A model generated the notes under the pieces. It did not search any database. It was not told where the DNA came from and worked only from the letters and a program-made list of their open reading frames with translations. Below are positions 37,107-45,442 of a stretch of DNA of 64,000 nt, one piece after another; the stretch's first letter is position 1, and each line of letters starts with the position of its first letter. Made by a program: the position numbers and the translations under genes. Source of the stretch: Bacteroidaceae bacterium (lineage in GTDB: Bacteria; Bacteroidota; Bacteroidia; Bacteroidales; Bacteroidaceae); NCBI GenBank assembly GCA_017451645.1, contig JAFTNZ010000013.1, forward strand, positions 1-64,000. Reading direction: 5' to 3'.

Positions 37107-37760
37107 TCAAATGATTAATGTGGTGATGTCTTCGGCTTTTTCTACTAACCAAGTGGGAGAGAACTTTTCCAACTCTTCTTTGGGGCGGAATCCCCACAAG
37201 ACACCAATGCTGTCTATGCCTGCATGGAGAGCTGTCTGCATATCCACTCCTGAATCGCCGATGTAAACAACTTGTTCCAAGGGGGTGGGGGTGATATGCA
37301 GAATGTCATGTACTATCTGAGGGTGAGGTTTGACGGGGATTCCCTCGCGTTGGCCAAAGACGGCAGCGAAACGGATGTGTGGAAAATAGTGTGCAACGAG
37401 CCGTTCTGTAGCATGCTGGTATTTGTTGGAAGCTACCGCAAGTTGGAGACCATGGGCCTGCAATTCTTCCAACAGGTTGCTTATGCCCGGATAAGGTTTG
37501 CTGAAATCTGCATTGTGCCGGTCGTAATAAGGCAGGAATAATGATCGGATGCGCAGAACGTTCTTTTCGTTCCGTTCAGATTCGGGCAAAGCCCGTTCAA
37601 ACAATTTGTTGATACCATTCCCTACAAAAAAACGGTAAGCCTCGGTCGTATGGGTTGGATAACCACAAGCTGCCAGTGCCTGATTGGTACTTTGTGCCAA
37701 ATCTGCAATAGTGTTGAGCAGTGTGCCATCGAGGTCAAATATGGCCAACTTCTTCTTCAT
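37107..37760 (-). CDS. HAD-superfamily hydrolase, phosphoglycolate phosphatase-like
   Basis: 217 residues. Motif I is IFDLDGTLLNT at residues ~7-17, a cap domain follows, motif II is the SNK segment (AVASNKYQ), motif III is KPHPQ, and motif IV is VYIGDSGVDMQTA. These match the Gph/PGP subgroup that removes phosphate from 2-phosphoglycolate, but related HAD enzymes act on other small phosphates. ATG 37760 places motif I at the N-terminus; 34 residues of open frame upstream are unrelated. It is the last gene of a minus-strand run, 25 bp after folB. Confidence 0.85.
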   Translation of the reverse strand: MKKKLAIFDLDGTLLNTIADLAQSTNQALAACGYPTHTTEAYRFFVGNGINKLFERALPESERNEKNVLRIRSLFLPYYDRHNADFSKPYPGISNLLEELQAHGLQLAVASNKYQHATERLVAHYFPHIRFAAVFGQREGIPVKPHPQIVHDILHITPTPLEQVVYIGDSGVDMQTALHAGIDSIGVLWGFRPKEELEKFSPTWLVEKAEDITTLII

Positions 37761-37785
37761 AAGATTCCTTCCTTTTTTGCGATAC

Positions 37786-38154
37786 TTATCTTTCAGTTGT
37801 GATGCGTATCCCGGCCCGTTCACAATCGGCTCCCATGGGGGGATTCTGTTTGTACAACTCAATCTTGATGCCTTTGATAGGTGGGAAGTCGCGATAAAGC
37901 CTGTGCACTATGCGTCCGGCTACATGTTCCAGCAAACGGCTGCTGATGGCCATCTCTTCCTTAACGGCTTCATGGATGTCTGCATAGCTCACTGTGTCTT
38001 CAAGTTCATCGGTTTCGAGGGCATGGGTGAAGTCGGTCCGGATTTCCAGATTTACGTAGAAGCAGGCTCCCACCTCTTGTTCCTGGGGCAATACCCCATG
38101 GTAGGCAAAAAAGCGTAATTGCGGCAGTAGAATGACCGATTCTGTCAGTTTCAT
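37786..38154 (-). CDS. folB: Dihydroneopterin aldolase
   Basis: 122 residues, normal FolB size. Acts in folate synthesis, converting 7,8-dihydroneopterin to 6-hydroxymethyl-dihydropterin and glycolaldehyde. The blocks LRFFAYHGVLPQEQEVGACFYVNLE (with the catalytic-site YHG), DELEDTVSYADI and LLEHVAGRIVHRL (Glu of the pterin site) are typical, as is the KGIKIELYKQNPP strand. The ATG overlaps the upstream DUF456 stop by 4 bp, showing translational coupling. Confidence 0.93.
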   Translation of the reverse strand: MKLTESVILLPQLRFFAYHGVLPQEQEVGACFYVNLEIRTDFTHALETDELEDTVSYADIHEAVKEEMAISSRLLEHVAGRIVHRLYRDFPPIKGIKIELYKQNPPMGADCERAGIRITTER

Positions 38155-38624
38155 ACCAATTCTTTGACAAACAGATAGATGAAATATCCACAAGCTACAA
38201 ATTTCAACACTGTGCCAACAAAGAAGCCGATGACGGCTCCGATACCGGCTTTCAGTGCGTTATGTTTGTCACTCCCATCACGTACAGCTCCTAATACAGC
38301 ACCCAAGAAGGGACCAACGATGAGACCGAGAGGCAGGAAGAACAGGCCGACAATGGTACCGATGAGGCTGCCCCAATTGGCCCAACGTCCTGCACCGCTG
38401 TATTTGGCTCCCAACATGGGGGTGATGTAGTCGAGCACGAGCACAACCACTACGATGATACCTCCAACTATCAACTCCCATGCTGAAAACTGTGCCCTGT
38501 CTGTGAAGTGAAGCAGCAAGACACCGATATAGCTTAAAGGGGGGCCGGGCAGCATGGGGAGAATGCACCCCAACAGCCCGACCACCAGTGCGATGATTCC
38601 TAATATGATAAGGATAGTATCCAT
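38151..38624 (-). CDS. DUF456 family membrane protein
   Basis: 157 residues with about four hydrophobic segments (3-25, 43-65, 82-110, 125-150). Glycine-rich blocks typical of DUF456 are visible: VGLLGCILPMLPGPPLSYIG, and GSLIGTIVGLFFLPLGLIVGPFLGA. An inner-membrane protein of unknown function. Its ATG directly follows the GH43 stop (0 bp) and its stop overlaps the folB start. Confidence 0.9.
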   Translation of the reverse strand: MDTILIILGIIALVVGLLGCILPMLPGPPLSYIGVLLLHFTDRAQFSAWELIVGGIIVVVVLVLDYITPMLGAKYSGAGRWANWGSLIGTIVGLFFLPLGLIVGPFLGAVLGAVRDGSDKHNALKAGIGAVIGFFVGTVLKFVACGYFIYLFVKELV

Positions 38625-40316
38625 TTATTTTTTCGTTACACGGAACCAATCTACATCTACCCAACCACCATCATTGGTGAGCATATGAGGACGGGTACAG
38701 AATGTTCCCATTTTGGCTCCAATCCATTGGCCCTCGCGTACACGGAAAGGTTGACCCAATTTCTGGAACTTCTTACCATCGGTACTGTAGCTGAATTCGC
38801 ACATTACTACGCGGTCACCCTTGTCCGCAAAAGCTTTCTTTTCGGTGGCATCGGTCTTGAACTGGGCTTTCAGATAGACTGTACCATCAGCGAGGTTGAC
38901 ACTTTCATTCACTTTTTCGCTTTTCCCCTTATCTGCTTTGTAGCACTCCACTTGTGAGAGTACCAGACCGTTATCGGTGTTTTCTAATGCCAAAGCGGCA
39001 TAGTCGCGTCCCATCACAACAAGGCCAGTACGTTCTCCCTTGTATTTTTCGCTGGGAGCGAAGGTCAGCTTCATGGTTGCGGCAAAATTGAAAGCCGGAG
39101 TTTTCTGAAGCAGCAGGTTTGCTACGTCCCACAAGCTTTTGTAATCCTCCACTACCGGGTAAGAGTAGAGTCGCATATACCCTTTGTCTCCTGCGTAGTA
39201 TGCCCACAACTCGTTGATATTGGCATGCCATTGCCATTGCTTTCCTAACGTCATACCGTTGAATTCGTCACTCTCTTGCGGGGTCTGTATGGGATAAGTC
39301 TTGCCGACATTAGGCTTCTTGTATGTCAGAACGGGTTCGCCACATCCGTCACCATCCTTATCCACACCGATGACAGGCCAACCGTCTTTCCATGTCATAG
39401 GCTGCAAATGTACGAGACGCCCATAAGCACCTACATCCTGGAAATGGAAAAACCAGTGTTCTCCAGTCGGAGTATCAACCCATGCACCTTGGTGCGGGCC
39501 ATTGATGGTTGTATTTCCTTGTGCCAGCACTGTCTTGCATTCGAATGGGCCATAGGGGTTGTCCGCACGCTCTACAACCTGCCATCCGGTAGCCACACCT
39601 CCGGCGGGATGGAAGAGGTAATACTTGCCATCATGCTTGTGTATCTTGGCACCTTCGCATGTAGGATGGTCGATATGTCCATCGAAAATGATGCGGCTCT
39701 GTGTGGTGGCTTCCAATGTCACGGGGTCAAGCTCGCAGACGGCCAGAATGCTCTTCAGACCTGCGCGACTACCAGCATAGGCATGATAGAGATAGACTTT
39801 TCCGTCATCGTCCCACAGAGGGCAGGTATCTATAAGCCCCTTGGCTGGCTTGATGAGTTTGGGAGCCGTCCATGTGCCTCGCGGGTCTTTGGCGCTCACC
39901 ATGTACGCACCCTGGTCAGGATCTCCCCAAAAGATGTAGAATGTATCATTGTGGTGGCGTATGGCCGGTGCCCAAACCCGGTTGCCGTGTTCAGGTCGTT
40001 CAGGAGTCTCTACTGGAGGCAATGTGTGTGCCACTGCATGACCTATGATGGTCCAGTTCACCAAATCCTTACTATGCAGAATGGGCAGTCCGGGCAGACA
40101 GTTGAAACTTGATGCTGTCATATAGTAGTCATCACCTACCCGGCAGACATCCGGATCGCTATAGTCGGCACAAATGATAGGGTTATGATATTTGCCGTTG
40201 CCCATGTCGGCTACCCATACTTCAGACACGTAGTTTTGGTCTTGGGCTGTTCCGTTTTCAGATACTGCAAGTCCGGCTATGGCCATCAGTGCATATCCCA
40301 GCATGTTTTTTTTCAT
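38625..40316 (-). CDS. Secreted glycoside hydrolase family 43 enzyme
   Basis: 563 residues with a signal peptide (MKKNMLGYALMAIAGLAVSENGTAQ). Residues ~40-340 form a five-bladed propeller of GH43 type. The base Asp is in NPIICADYSDPDVCRVGDDYY, the middle Asp in IDTCPLWDDDGKVYLYHAY, and the acid Glu in HPTCEGAKIHKHDGKYYLFHP. Residues ~350-563 look like the beta-sandwich appended to many GH43 enzymes. The usual activities are beta-xylosidase or alpha-L-arabinofuranosidase on plant hemicellulose or pectin side chains; which one is not decidable here. It sits 43 bp after pepT and directly before DUF456. The location among housekeeping genes without a SusC/SusD pair is unusual for such enzymes. 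Confidence 0.9.
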   Translation of the reverse strand: MKKNMLGYALMAIAGLAVSENGTAQDQNYVSEVWVADMGNGKYHNPIICADYSDPDVCRVGDDYYMTASSFNCLPGLPILHSKDLVNWTIIGHAVAHTLPPVETPERPEHGNRVWAPAIRHHNDTFYIFWGDPDQGAYMVSAKDPRGTWTAPKLIKPAKGLIDTCPLWDDDGKVYLYHAYAGSRAGLKSILAVCELDPVTLEATTQSRIIFDGHIDHPTCEGAKIHKHDGKYYLFHPAGGVATGWQVVERADNPYGPFECKTVLAQGNTTINGPHQGAWVDTPTGEHWFFHFQDVGAYGRLVHLQPMTWKDGWPVIGVDKDGDGCGEPVLTYKKPNVGKTYPIQTPQESDEFNGMTLGKQWQWHANINELWAYYAGDKGYMRLYSYPVVEDYKSLWDVANLLLQKTPAFNFAATMKLTFAPSEKYKGERTGLVVMGRDYAALALENTDNGLVLSQVECYKADKGKSEKVNESVNLADGTVYLKAQFKTDATEKKAFADKGDRVVMCEFSYSTDGKKFQKLGQPFRVREGQWIGAKMGTFCTRPHMLTNDGGWVDVDWFRVTKK

Positions 40317-40359
40317 GTATTTTCTTGGCTTAATTGTTATTGATATGTTTGTTATTTGT

Positions 40360-41580
40360 TCAGCGTACAGCTATTTCGGCTATCTTTATTACCACTTGCA
40401 TTGCCTTTTCCATTGATTGGATGGGCACAAACTCGTAGCGTCCGTGGAAGTTCAGTCCTCCGGCGAAGATGTTGGGACAAGGAAGGCCCTTGAAGGAGAG
40501 TTGTGCTCCGTCTGTCCCGCCACGGATAGCCTTTACGGTAGGAGTGATTCCGACAGCCGTGATAGCCTCTTTGGCTATATCTATCACATGCATTACCGGC
40601 TCAATCTTTTCGCGCATGTTGTAGTATTGGTCTTTCATCTCAAGGGTGACCAACGGCTCTCCAAAGTGATTGTTCACTTGCTCTACCAACGAGGATACTA
40701 CCTGCTTGCGGGCTTCGAACCGTGTACGGTCGTGGTCACGGATGATATAGCTGACAGTGGTGCACTCTACATCTCCTTGCAAGCCGACAAGGTGGTAGAA
40801 TCCTTCGTAGCCTTCAGTCGTGGCAGGGGTTTCATCCGCTGGCAGCAGTCCTATCAGGTAATTGGCCACCAACATGGAATTGATCATTTTTCCCTTGGCA
40901 TATCCCGGATGTACGTTACGTCCTCGTACGGTAAATTTAGCTCCGGCTGCATTGAAGTTCTCAAATTCCAATTCTCCCACCTCACTGCCATCCATGGTAT
41001 AGGCAAAATCGCAACCGAACTTTTCTACGTCAAATTTATGTGCCCCTAATCCGATTTCCTCATCAGGGTTGAATCCCACTCGGATGCGGCCATGTTTCAC
41101 TTCCGGGTGCGATTTCAGCCAGTCCATTGCAGTCACAATTTCAGCAATGCCGGCTTTGTCATCGGCTCCGAGCAATGTCCTGCCATCGGTGACGATGAGG
41201 TCTTCTCCTTTATGCTTCAGCAATTCAGGGAATTGGTCCGGTGACAGAATGATACCTTCTTCTGCACAGAGTGTGATGTCTGAGCCGTCGTATGCTTCCA
41301 CTATACGCGGGTTGACGTTGGCACCACTGCAATCGGGACTGGTGTCCATATGGGCAATAAAGCCGATGGTAGGCACCACTTTATCAGTGTTGGCAGGCAG
41401 AGTTGCATACAGATAACCGTGTTCGTCCAGCTCTATCTCTTCCAACCCCAGTTCTTCCAATTCGCTCTTCAGGTAGTGTGCAAAGACCATCTGTTTGTCC
41501 GTACTGGGGGTGCTTGTCCCCTCTTCGCTCGACTGGGTGTCGAAACTTACATATTTCAGAAATCGTTCTACAAGTGTCAT
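40360..41580 (-). CDS. pepT: Peptidase T (tripeptidase)
   Basis: 406 residues, the usual length. A cytosolic zinc aminotripeptidase of family M20B. The first zinc-binding block is [19 protein letters not shown] (His and the catalytic Asp). [13 protein letters not shown] gives the bridging Asp, and [17 protein letters not shown] has the catalytic Glu-Glu pair. [18 protein letters not shown] and [20 protein letters not shown] are later conserved blocks. It is transcribed after the PurF-like gene (48 bp). Confidence 0.95.
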   Translation of the reverse strand: MTLVERFLKYVSFDTQSSEEGTSTPSTDKQMVFAHYLKSELEELGLEEIELDEHGYLYATLPANTDKVVPTIGFIAHMDTSPDCSGANVNPRIVEAYDGSDITLCAEEGIILSPDQFPELLKHKGEDLIVTDGRTLLGADDKAGIAEIVTAMDWLKSHPEVKHGRIRVGFNPDEEIGLGAHKFDVEKFGCDFAYTMDGSEVGELEFENFNAAGAKFTVRGRNVHPGYAKGKMINSMLVANYLIGLLPADETPATTEGYEGFYHLVGLQGDVECTTVSYIIRDHDRTRFEARKQVVSSLVEQVNNHFGEPLVTLEMKDQYYNMREKIEPVMHVIDIAKEAITAVGITPTVKAIRGGTDGAQLSFKGLPCPNIFAGGLNFHGRYEFVPIQSMEKAMQVVIKIAEIAVR

Positions 41581-41628
41581 TGTGTATTCAATTGATAGTT
41601 TGATAATCGGTTTTGTGCAATGGAAACA

Positions 41629-43035
41629 TCAGAAGTGGCTGCTACCATCGAAACAGTGTGTGCACACCTTGCATTTGGGAAGCCCGATAGCCTTGACGAG
41701 AGTCTCCAATGTGTTGAACTTCAGCGACGTCAGTCCGAACCGTTCGGCAATGATCTGTACCATACGGTTGTATTCAGGAGAGCCGGTGGTTGCATATTTG
41801 TCCAGATTGGAGTTCTCGTCTCCTTCCAGCTCCTTGATGATGCGGCGGGTTATCAGTTCCAAATCGCTCTTGCTGCTGGTGAATCCGAGGAAAGGACAAG
41901 AGTATATCAATGGTGGGCACGCAATGCGCATGTGTACCTCTTTGGCTCCATAGTCGTAGAGTACCTCCACATTATCCCGAAGTTGTGTACCCCGGACGAT
42001 AGAATCATCACAGAAGAGCAGGCGTTTGTTTTCCAACATGGCCCGGTTGGGAATCAGTTTCATCTTGGCCACAAGGCTACGCATCTCCTGTTTGCTTGGA
42101 GTGAAACTCCGTGGCCATGTGGGGGTGTACTTGGTGATGGCACGGTGATAGGGGATGCCTTTTCCTTCCGCATAGCCGAGAGCCATTCCTACACCGGAGT
42201 CAGGGATACCACAGGCACAATCCACTTCAGAGTCGTCCGTACGTCCCATTTCCAGACCACAAGTGAATCTGACCTCTTCCACATTCTTTCCTTCGTAGCA
42301 TGAGACAGGGAAACCGTAATATACCCACAGGAACGAACATATCTGCATCTCCTTCTCCGGTTGGCGTATCTGTTCGATACCTTCAGGTCGCAGGTGCAGA
42401 ATTTCTCCCGGACCGACAAACCTGCATATCTCATAATCCAGATTGGGCAGGCTGGATGATTCCGAAGTGATGGCATAGGCTCCCTCTTTTTGGCCGATGA
42501 TGATGGGGGTACGCCCCCATTTGTCGCGTGCAGCAATGATTCCGTCCTCAGTGAGCAGCAGCAGCGAACACGAACCTTTCACCTTATTATATACATTCTC
42601 AATTCCCTCTTTGAATGTTTTTCCTTTTACGATGAGTAGGGCGATAAGCTCTGTCGGGTTGGTCTTGCCTGAACTCAGTTCTGCAAAATGGGTGCCTCCG
42701 GAAAGCATTTCTCGTTCCAATTCATCGATATTGGCTATTTTGGCTACAGTGACAATGGCAAACCTTCCTAAGTGAGAATTTATCATGATGGGTTGCGGGT
42801 CAGTATCACTGATGACACCAATACCGGCATTTCCTGTGAATTTGTCAAGGTCCGGTTCGAATTTTGTGCGGAAATAGGAACTTTCCAGATTGTGTATCGA
42901 GCGGTTGAAACCATGTTCTTTACTATATGTGGCCATACCTCCTCGTTTAGTTCCCAAGTGGGAATTGTAGTCAGTGCCGTAAAAAAGGTCTGTCACGCAA
43001 CTGCGTGTGGAGACTGTTCCAAAAAAACCTCCCAT
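41629..43035 (-). CDS. Amidophosphoribosyltransferase-like protein lacking the glutaminase Cys
   Basis: 468 residues, homologous to PurF over the full length. The N-terminal Ntn domain begins MGGFFGTVSTRS, where PurF has MCGIFG: the nucleophile Cys is Gly. The phosphoribosyltransferase half is well kept, with the PRPP loop RLLFCDDSIVRGTQL (~345-360) and GIPDSGVGMALGYAEGKGIPYHRAI. Cysteines like those of B. subtilis-type Fe-S PurF remain (RIACPPLIYSCPFLG, and PKCKVCTHCFDG near the C-terminus). Without the nucleophile it should not hydrolyse glutamine; it may use free ammonia or another amine, or act as a regulator. A normal purF is presumably elsewhere. It is probably co-transcribed with pepT. 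Confidence 0.85.
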   Translation of the reverse strand: MGGFFGTVSTRSCVTDLFYGTDYNSHLGTKRGGMATYSKEHGFNRSIHNLESSYFRTKFEPDLDKFTGNAGIGVISDTDPQPIMINSHLGRFAIVTVAKIANIDELEREMLSGGTHFAELSSGKTNPTELIALLIVKGKTFKEGIENVYNKVKGSCSLLLLTEDGIIAARDKWGRTPIIIGQKEGAYAITSESSSLPNLDYEICRFVGPGEILHLRPEGIEQIRQPEKEMQICSFLWVYYGFPVSCYEGKNVEEVRFTCGLEMGRTDDSEVDCACGIPDSGVGMALGYAEGKGIPYHRAITKYTPTWPRSFTPSKQEMRSLVAKMKLIPNRAMLENKRLLFCDDSIVRGTQLRDNVEVLYDYGAKEVHMRIACPPLIYSCPFLGFTSSKSDLELITRRIIKELEGDENSNLDKYATTGSPEYNRMVQIIAERFGLTSLKFNTLETLVKAIGLPKCKVCTHCFDGSSHF

Positions 43036-43077
43036 TTGCTTTTGTCGTTATTTTGTATAAAAGATGAAAACTGCGTG

Positions 43078-43085
43078 CAAAATTA
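43078..43085 (-). promoter_or_regulatory. -7 element for the PurF-like/pepT unit
   Basis: The minus strand reads TAATTTTG, an exact TAnnTTTG match, 42 bp upstream of the PurF-like ATG. No convincing -33 TTTG is found. Confidence 0.6.
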
Positions 43086-43119
43086 CAGAAAACAGCAGAG
43101 ACAGAGAAAGAATAGTGCT

Positions 43120-43168
43120 AAAAAAAACATAAAATCCTCCGCAACCGGAAAAAGTATCTTGGTTGCGG
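43120..43168 (-). terminator. Terminator of the ATPase-DUF4435 pair
   Basis: On the minus strand CCGCAACC (43161-43168) pairs with GGTTGCGG (43139-43146), followed after a short gap by eight T (43120-43127). The spacing to the T run is longer than ideal. Confidence 0.5.
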
Positions 43169-43196
43169 GTGAGGAAGGTATCCCTGTTGGTAGCCA

Positions 43197-43349
43197 CACG
43201 AAGCACGCTTGACTGACTCACGAAGCACGCTTTGGCCACGCGCGAACCGTACTCCTTAGACCGTATCACTTTGGTGATACAAACGCATCACCCGAGTAAT
43301 ACAATCGCATCACTCGGGTAATAAACACGTATCACCAAGGTTAAATACT
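43197..43349. repeat. 22-nt periodic repeat array with short dyads
   Basis: Two copies of CACGAAGCACGCTT start at 43197 and 43219. After one weakly similar unit, four units begin at 43262, 43284, 43306 and 43328: CGTATCACTTTGGTGATAC, CGCATCACCCGAGTAATAC, CGCATCACTCGGGTAATA and CGTATCACCAAGGTTAA. All are spaced exactly 22 nt. The first of these is a dyad (GTATCAC...GTGATAC). There is no coding potential. It differs from CRISPR because there are no separate spacers and the units vary. Confidence 0.75.
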
Positions 43350-43404
43350 TCAAGAAGCAGGCTCTTCGTGCATACGATGCTGGATATGTTTGTAGGTTAT
43401 ACCT

Positions 43405-44400
43405 TTATCTTTGTAATAGCAGGCTGACATCTTCCCGCAGGCGCTGGTAGAGGGGAGATTCTTTGTAGCCGAGGTGTTTGCGGAGCATGAAGTCTATTCC
43501 GCATTGGCTGTGTTGGTAACAGGTAAGTTCGTTCTGCATCTGTGTGTTGTGCTCGGCCAACCGTTTGATTTCTGCTTCCCGTTCGCGGCGGAGCTGGTTG
43601 CAGATGGGGGTAAGCAGTTTCATTACCACATTCTCTAACAGGTGATGTCCTTGGATGAACAGATAGGCATTCTCCGGAGTTACGCCTAATGTGCGTAGCT
43701 CATCGTGCATGGCTGCCACCTCCTTACGTGCCCGGGGAAAACGGCTTGACAGCCAGTTGAGTTTGTGCTGTACCCGCTTGGCCACCTCTTCCAGCGTCTT
43801 CTCCGGATGACGGATGTTCACTTGCTGGTCGATGCGTACGGTATTGTTGAAGTCGGTGATGGAGAAGCGGTTGTAGATGTGTTTGCGGTAGAACCATACC
43901 GACCAGACGAAAAGCGGATGGATGGTTTGGGAATAAATCCGCATGAAAGCCGGAATATCTACCGTGACATGGTCGTTGAGGGTGGCCATGACGCACAGAT
44001 TGTGCAGGCTCTCTGCATAGCATTGGTGATTTTCGATGGCATAGGCATAGGTGTGCAGCACATAGGGATTGTTGATGATTCTGCGTGAAGTGCCTGTAAC
44101 TCCCTGCAACAGATAGTCGTAGTCCGCATCCACACAGGCTATCATGTGTTGCCCCAAGCCGTTGCCCAAGCGATTCATCAATGCAGCCTTTTTGCCTTTG
44201 ACCAGTGTCTTCTGCGAGGGGAGCATCACCTGGAAGCAGTGGCTATCGTCTTCAAATTCATCGAGGAGCGAACGCCAGAACAGAACATCATCGTAGCTCT
44301 CTACGTAGGCGACGATTTTCTTCTTGGCCCGCTTTGACTTCAGCAGGTTTCCTGCAGCTACATAGCTTGAATTGATGTTTTCTGTCAGTCGTTTGCTCAT
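43405..44400 (-). CDS. DUF4435 (TOPRIM-like) protein, PARIS AriB-like
   Basis: 331 residues. The N-terminal ~110 residues match DUF4435, a TOPRIM-fold nuclease family. IVAYVESYDDVLFW has the acidic Glu34, and HMIACVDADYDYLL has the DxD pair (Asp91, Asp93). YAYAIENHQCYAESL follows as in the family. The C-terminal half is helical with a coiled-coil stretch around 275-295. It is downstream of an SMC-like ATPase gene (33 bp), the order seen in PARIS anti-phage systems, where the ATPase AriA holds the TOPRIM effector AriB until triggered. The TOPRIM residues look intact. This pair is also common in Bacteroides chromosomes, so a housekeeping role remains possible. Confidence 0.78.
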   Translation of the reverse strand: MSKRLTENINSSYVAAGNLLKSKRAKKKIVAYVESYDDVLFWRSLLDEFEDDSHCFQVMLPSQKTLVKGKKAALMNRLGNGLGQHMIACVDADYDYLLQGVTGTSRRIINNPYVLHTYAYAIENHQCYAESLHNLCVMATLNDHVTVDIPAFMRIYSQTIHPLFVWSVWFYRKHIYNRFSITDFNNTVRIDQQVNIRHPEKTLEEVAKRVQHKLNWLSSRFPRARKEVAAMHDELRTLGVTPENAYLFIQGHHLLENVVMKLLTPICNQLRREREAEIKRLAEHNTQMQNELTCYQHSQCGIDFMLRKHLGYKESPLYQRLREDVSLLLQR

Positions 44401-44433
44401 GTTTCTCTCTCCTGTATGGTGTGTTGCCCGTAT

Positions 44434-45267
44434 TTACAGCTTAGTGATGTCGCTCACCTCCTGTACGGCATCCTGCCAGCCGTTCATGATGAGTGCCGGT
44501 GAGTGTGTGGTGAGGATAATCTGTACGTTGGGGTTGAGCTCCCGGATGAGGTCGATGAGCTGTTGCTGCCACTCGATGTGCAACGACACTTCAGGCTCGT
44601 CCATAAAAAGGGTGGCATGCTGACCGTCCTGCACGAGCACGGTCAGCAGGATGACGAGCATCTGTTTCTCGCCGGAAGAGAGCAGATAGGGGTGCAACCG
44701 CTCGCCGTCCTGCTCAAACAGGATTTCGTTGCTGTCTCTTACGATGCGTTTGTCGGTCTCCTGAAACAGTTGGTCGATGGTATCCTGGAATTTCCGTTTG
44801 GGCTCAGATAACAGGGAAGCATTCCTCTGTCCGTCAGGCGTGCCGGAGGTGAGTTGGGCTATGATGCGGTTGCCGATGTTCACCTGATAGTCCAGATAGC
44901 GGCGTTGCAGCTGGTAGAGTTGCCAGTCGAGCTCGGTCTTCACATGCTTGTCGGCCATCTTCTCCAACAGGTTGCTGTGCAGTAGCGGACGGTCGAAACT
45001 GCGTATCACATCGAACCGGCAGGCTGTAGCCTCTTCCGGCGAAAAGACCAGCTTGACTGTTGACGTCTCCGTGCGTACGGGCGCATTGTCCAACACCCCC
45101 AGCGAATGGATGGAGTGATTCAGTATGGTACTTTTACCGATGCCGTTGATGCCGCTCAGTATGTTCACATCGGGGCGCAAGTCCCACACGATGTCTTTCC
45201 GTCCCCAAAGGGCATTGATCTCTATCCGCTGTATGTAATCGGCAAATTGTTTCATGTTCTTGTACAT
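44434..45267 (-). CDS. SMC/ABC-type AAA ATPase, PARIS AriA-like
   Basis: 277 residues. Walker A is GINGIGKST at residues 39-47, the ABC signature LLSSGEKQM lies near 215, Walker B LFMDEPEVSLH near 240, and the His switch TTHSPALI near 257. This is the AAA_15/OLD-like subgroup. The middle helical insert (~95-185, LDWQLYQLQRRYLDYQ) is much shorter than in typical AriA, making this a minimal version. Met1 at 45267 lies about 10 nt from the predicted transcription start; Met5 at 45255 is an alternative start. Its partner DUF4435 gene follows on the same strand. Confidence 0.82.
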   Translation of the reverse strand: MYKNMKQFADYIQRIEINALWGRKDIVWDLRPDVNILSGINGIGKSTILNHSIHSLGVLDNAPVRTETSTVKLVFSPEEATACRFDVIRSFDRPLLHSNLLEKMADKHVKTELDWQLYQLQRRYLDYQVNIGNRIIAQLTSGTPDGQRNASLLSEPKRKFQDTIDQLFQETDKRIVRDSNEILFEQDGERLHPYLLSSGEKQMLVILLTVLVQDGQHATLFMDEPEVSLHIEWQQQLIDLIRELNPNVQIILTTHSPALIMNGWQDAVQEVSDITKL

Positions 45268-45283
45268 TTTGAATCTGTGTGTG

Positions 45284-45291
45284 CAAATTTA
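45284..45291 (-). promoter_or_regulatory. -7 element for the ATPase-DUF4435 pair
   Basis: The minus strand reads TAAATTTG, an exact match, 16 bp before the ATPase ATG. It is divergent from the histidine kinase promoter 84 bp away. Confidence 0.6.
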
Positions 45292-45374
45292 ACTATTTTC
45301 TCTATCGCGTACGAAAAAAAAGACAGAAGATTTTCTTTTTTACCCAATATTTTATGATTTTAATAGAATATCTG

Positions 45375-45382
45375 TATCTTTG
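45375..45382 (+). promoter_or_regulatory. -7 element for the PAS histidine kinase gene
   Basis: TATCTTTG is an exact TAnnTTTG match 60 bp before the start codon. The -33 position reads TTTA. Confidence 0.6.
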
Positions 45383-45442
45383 CACCCGACAAAGTTTGTA
45401 TATTGACTTGAGATAGTGGTAAGTAATTAGAGAGACATATCG

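Noticed and set aside
38625..40316. Polysaccharide utilisation locus around GH43
   Set aside because: The flanking genes are pepT, DUF456 and folB; no SusC/SusD or carbohydrate regulator is present.
43197..43349. 22-nt array as a small CRISPR
   Set aside because: There is no constant repeat with unique spacers; unit sequence drifts within a constant period, and no cas genes are near.
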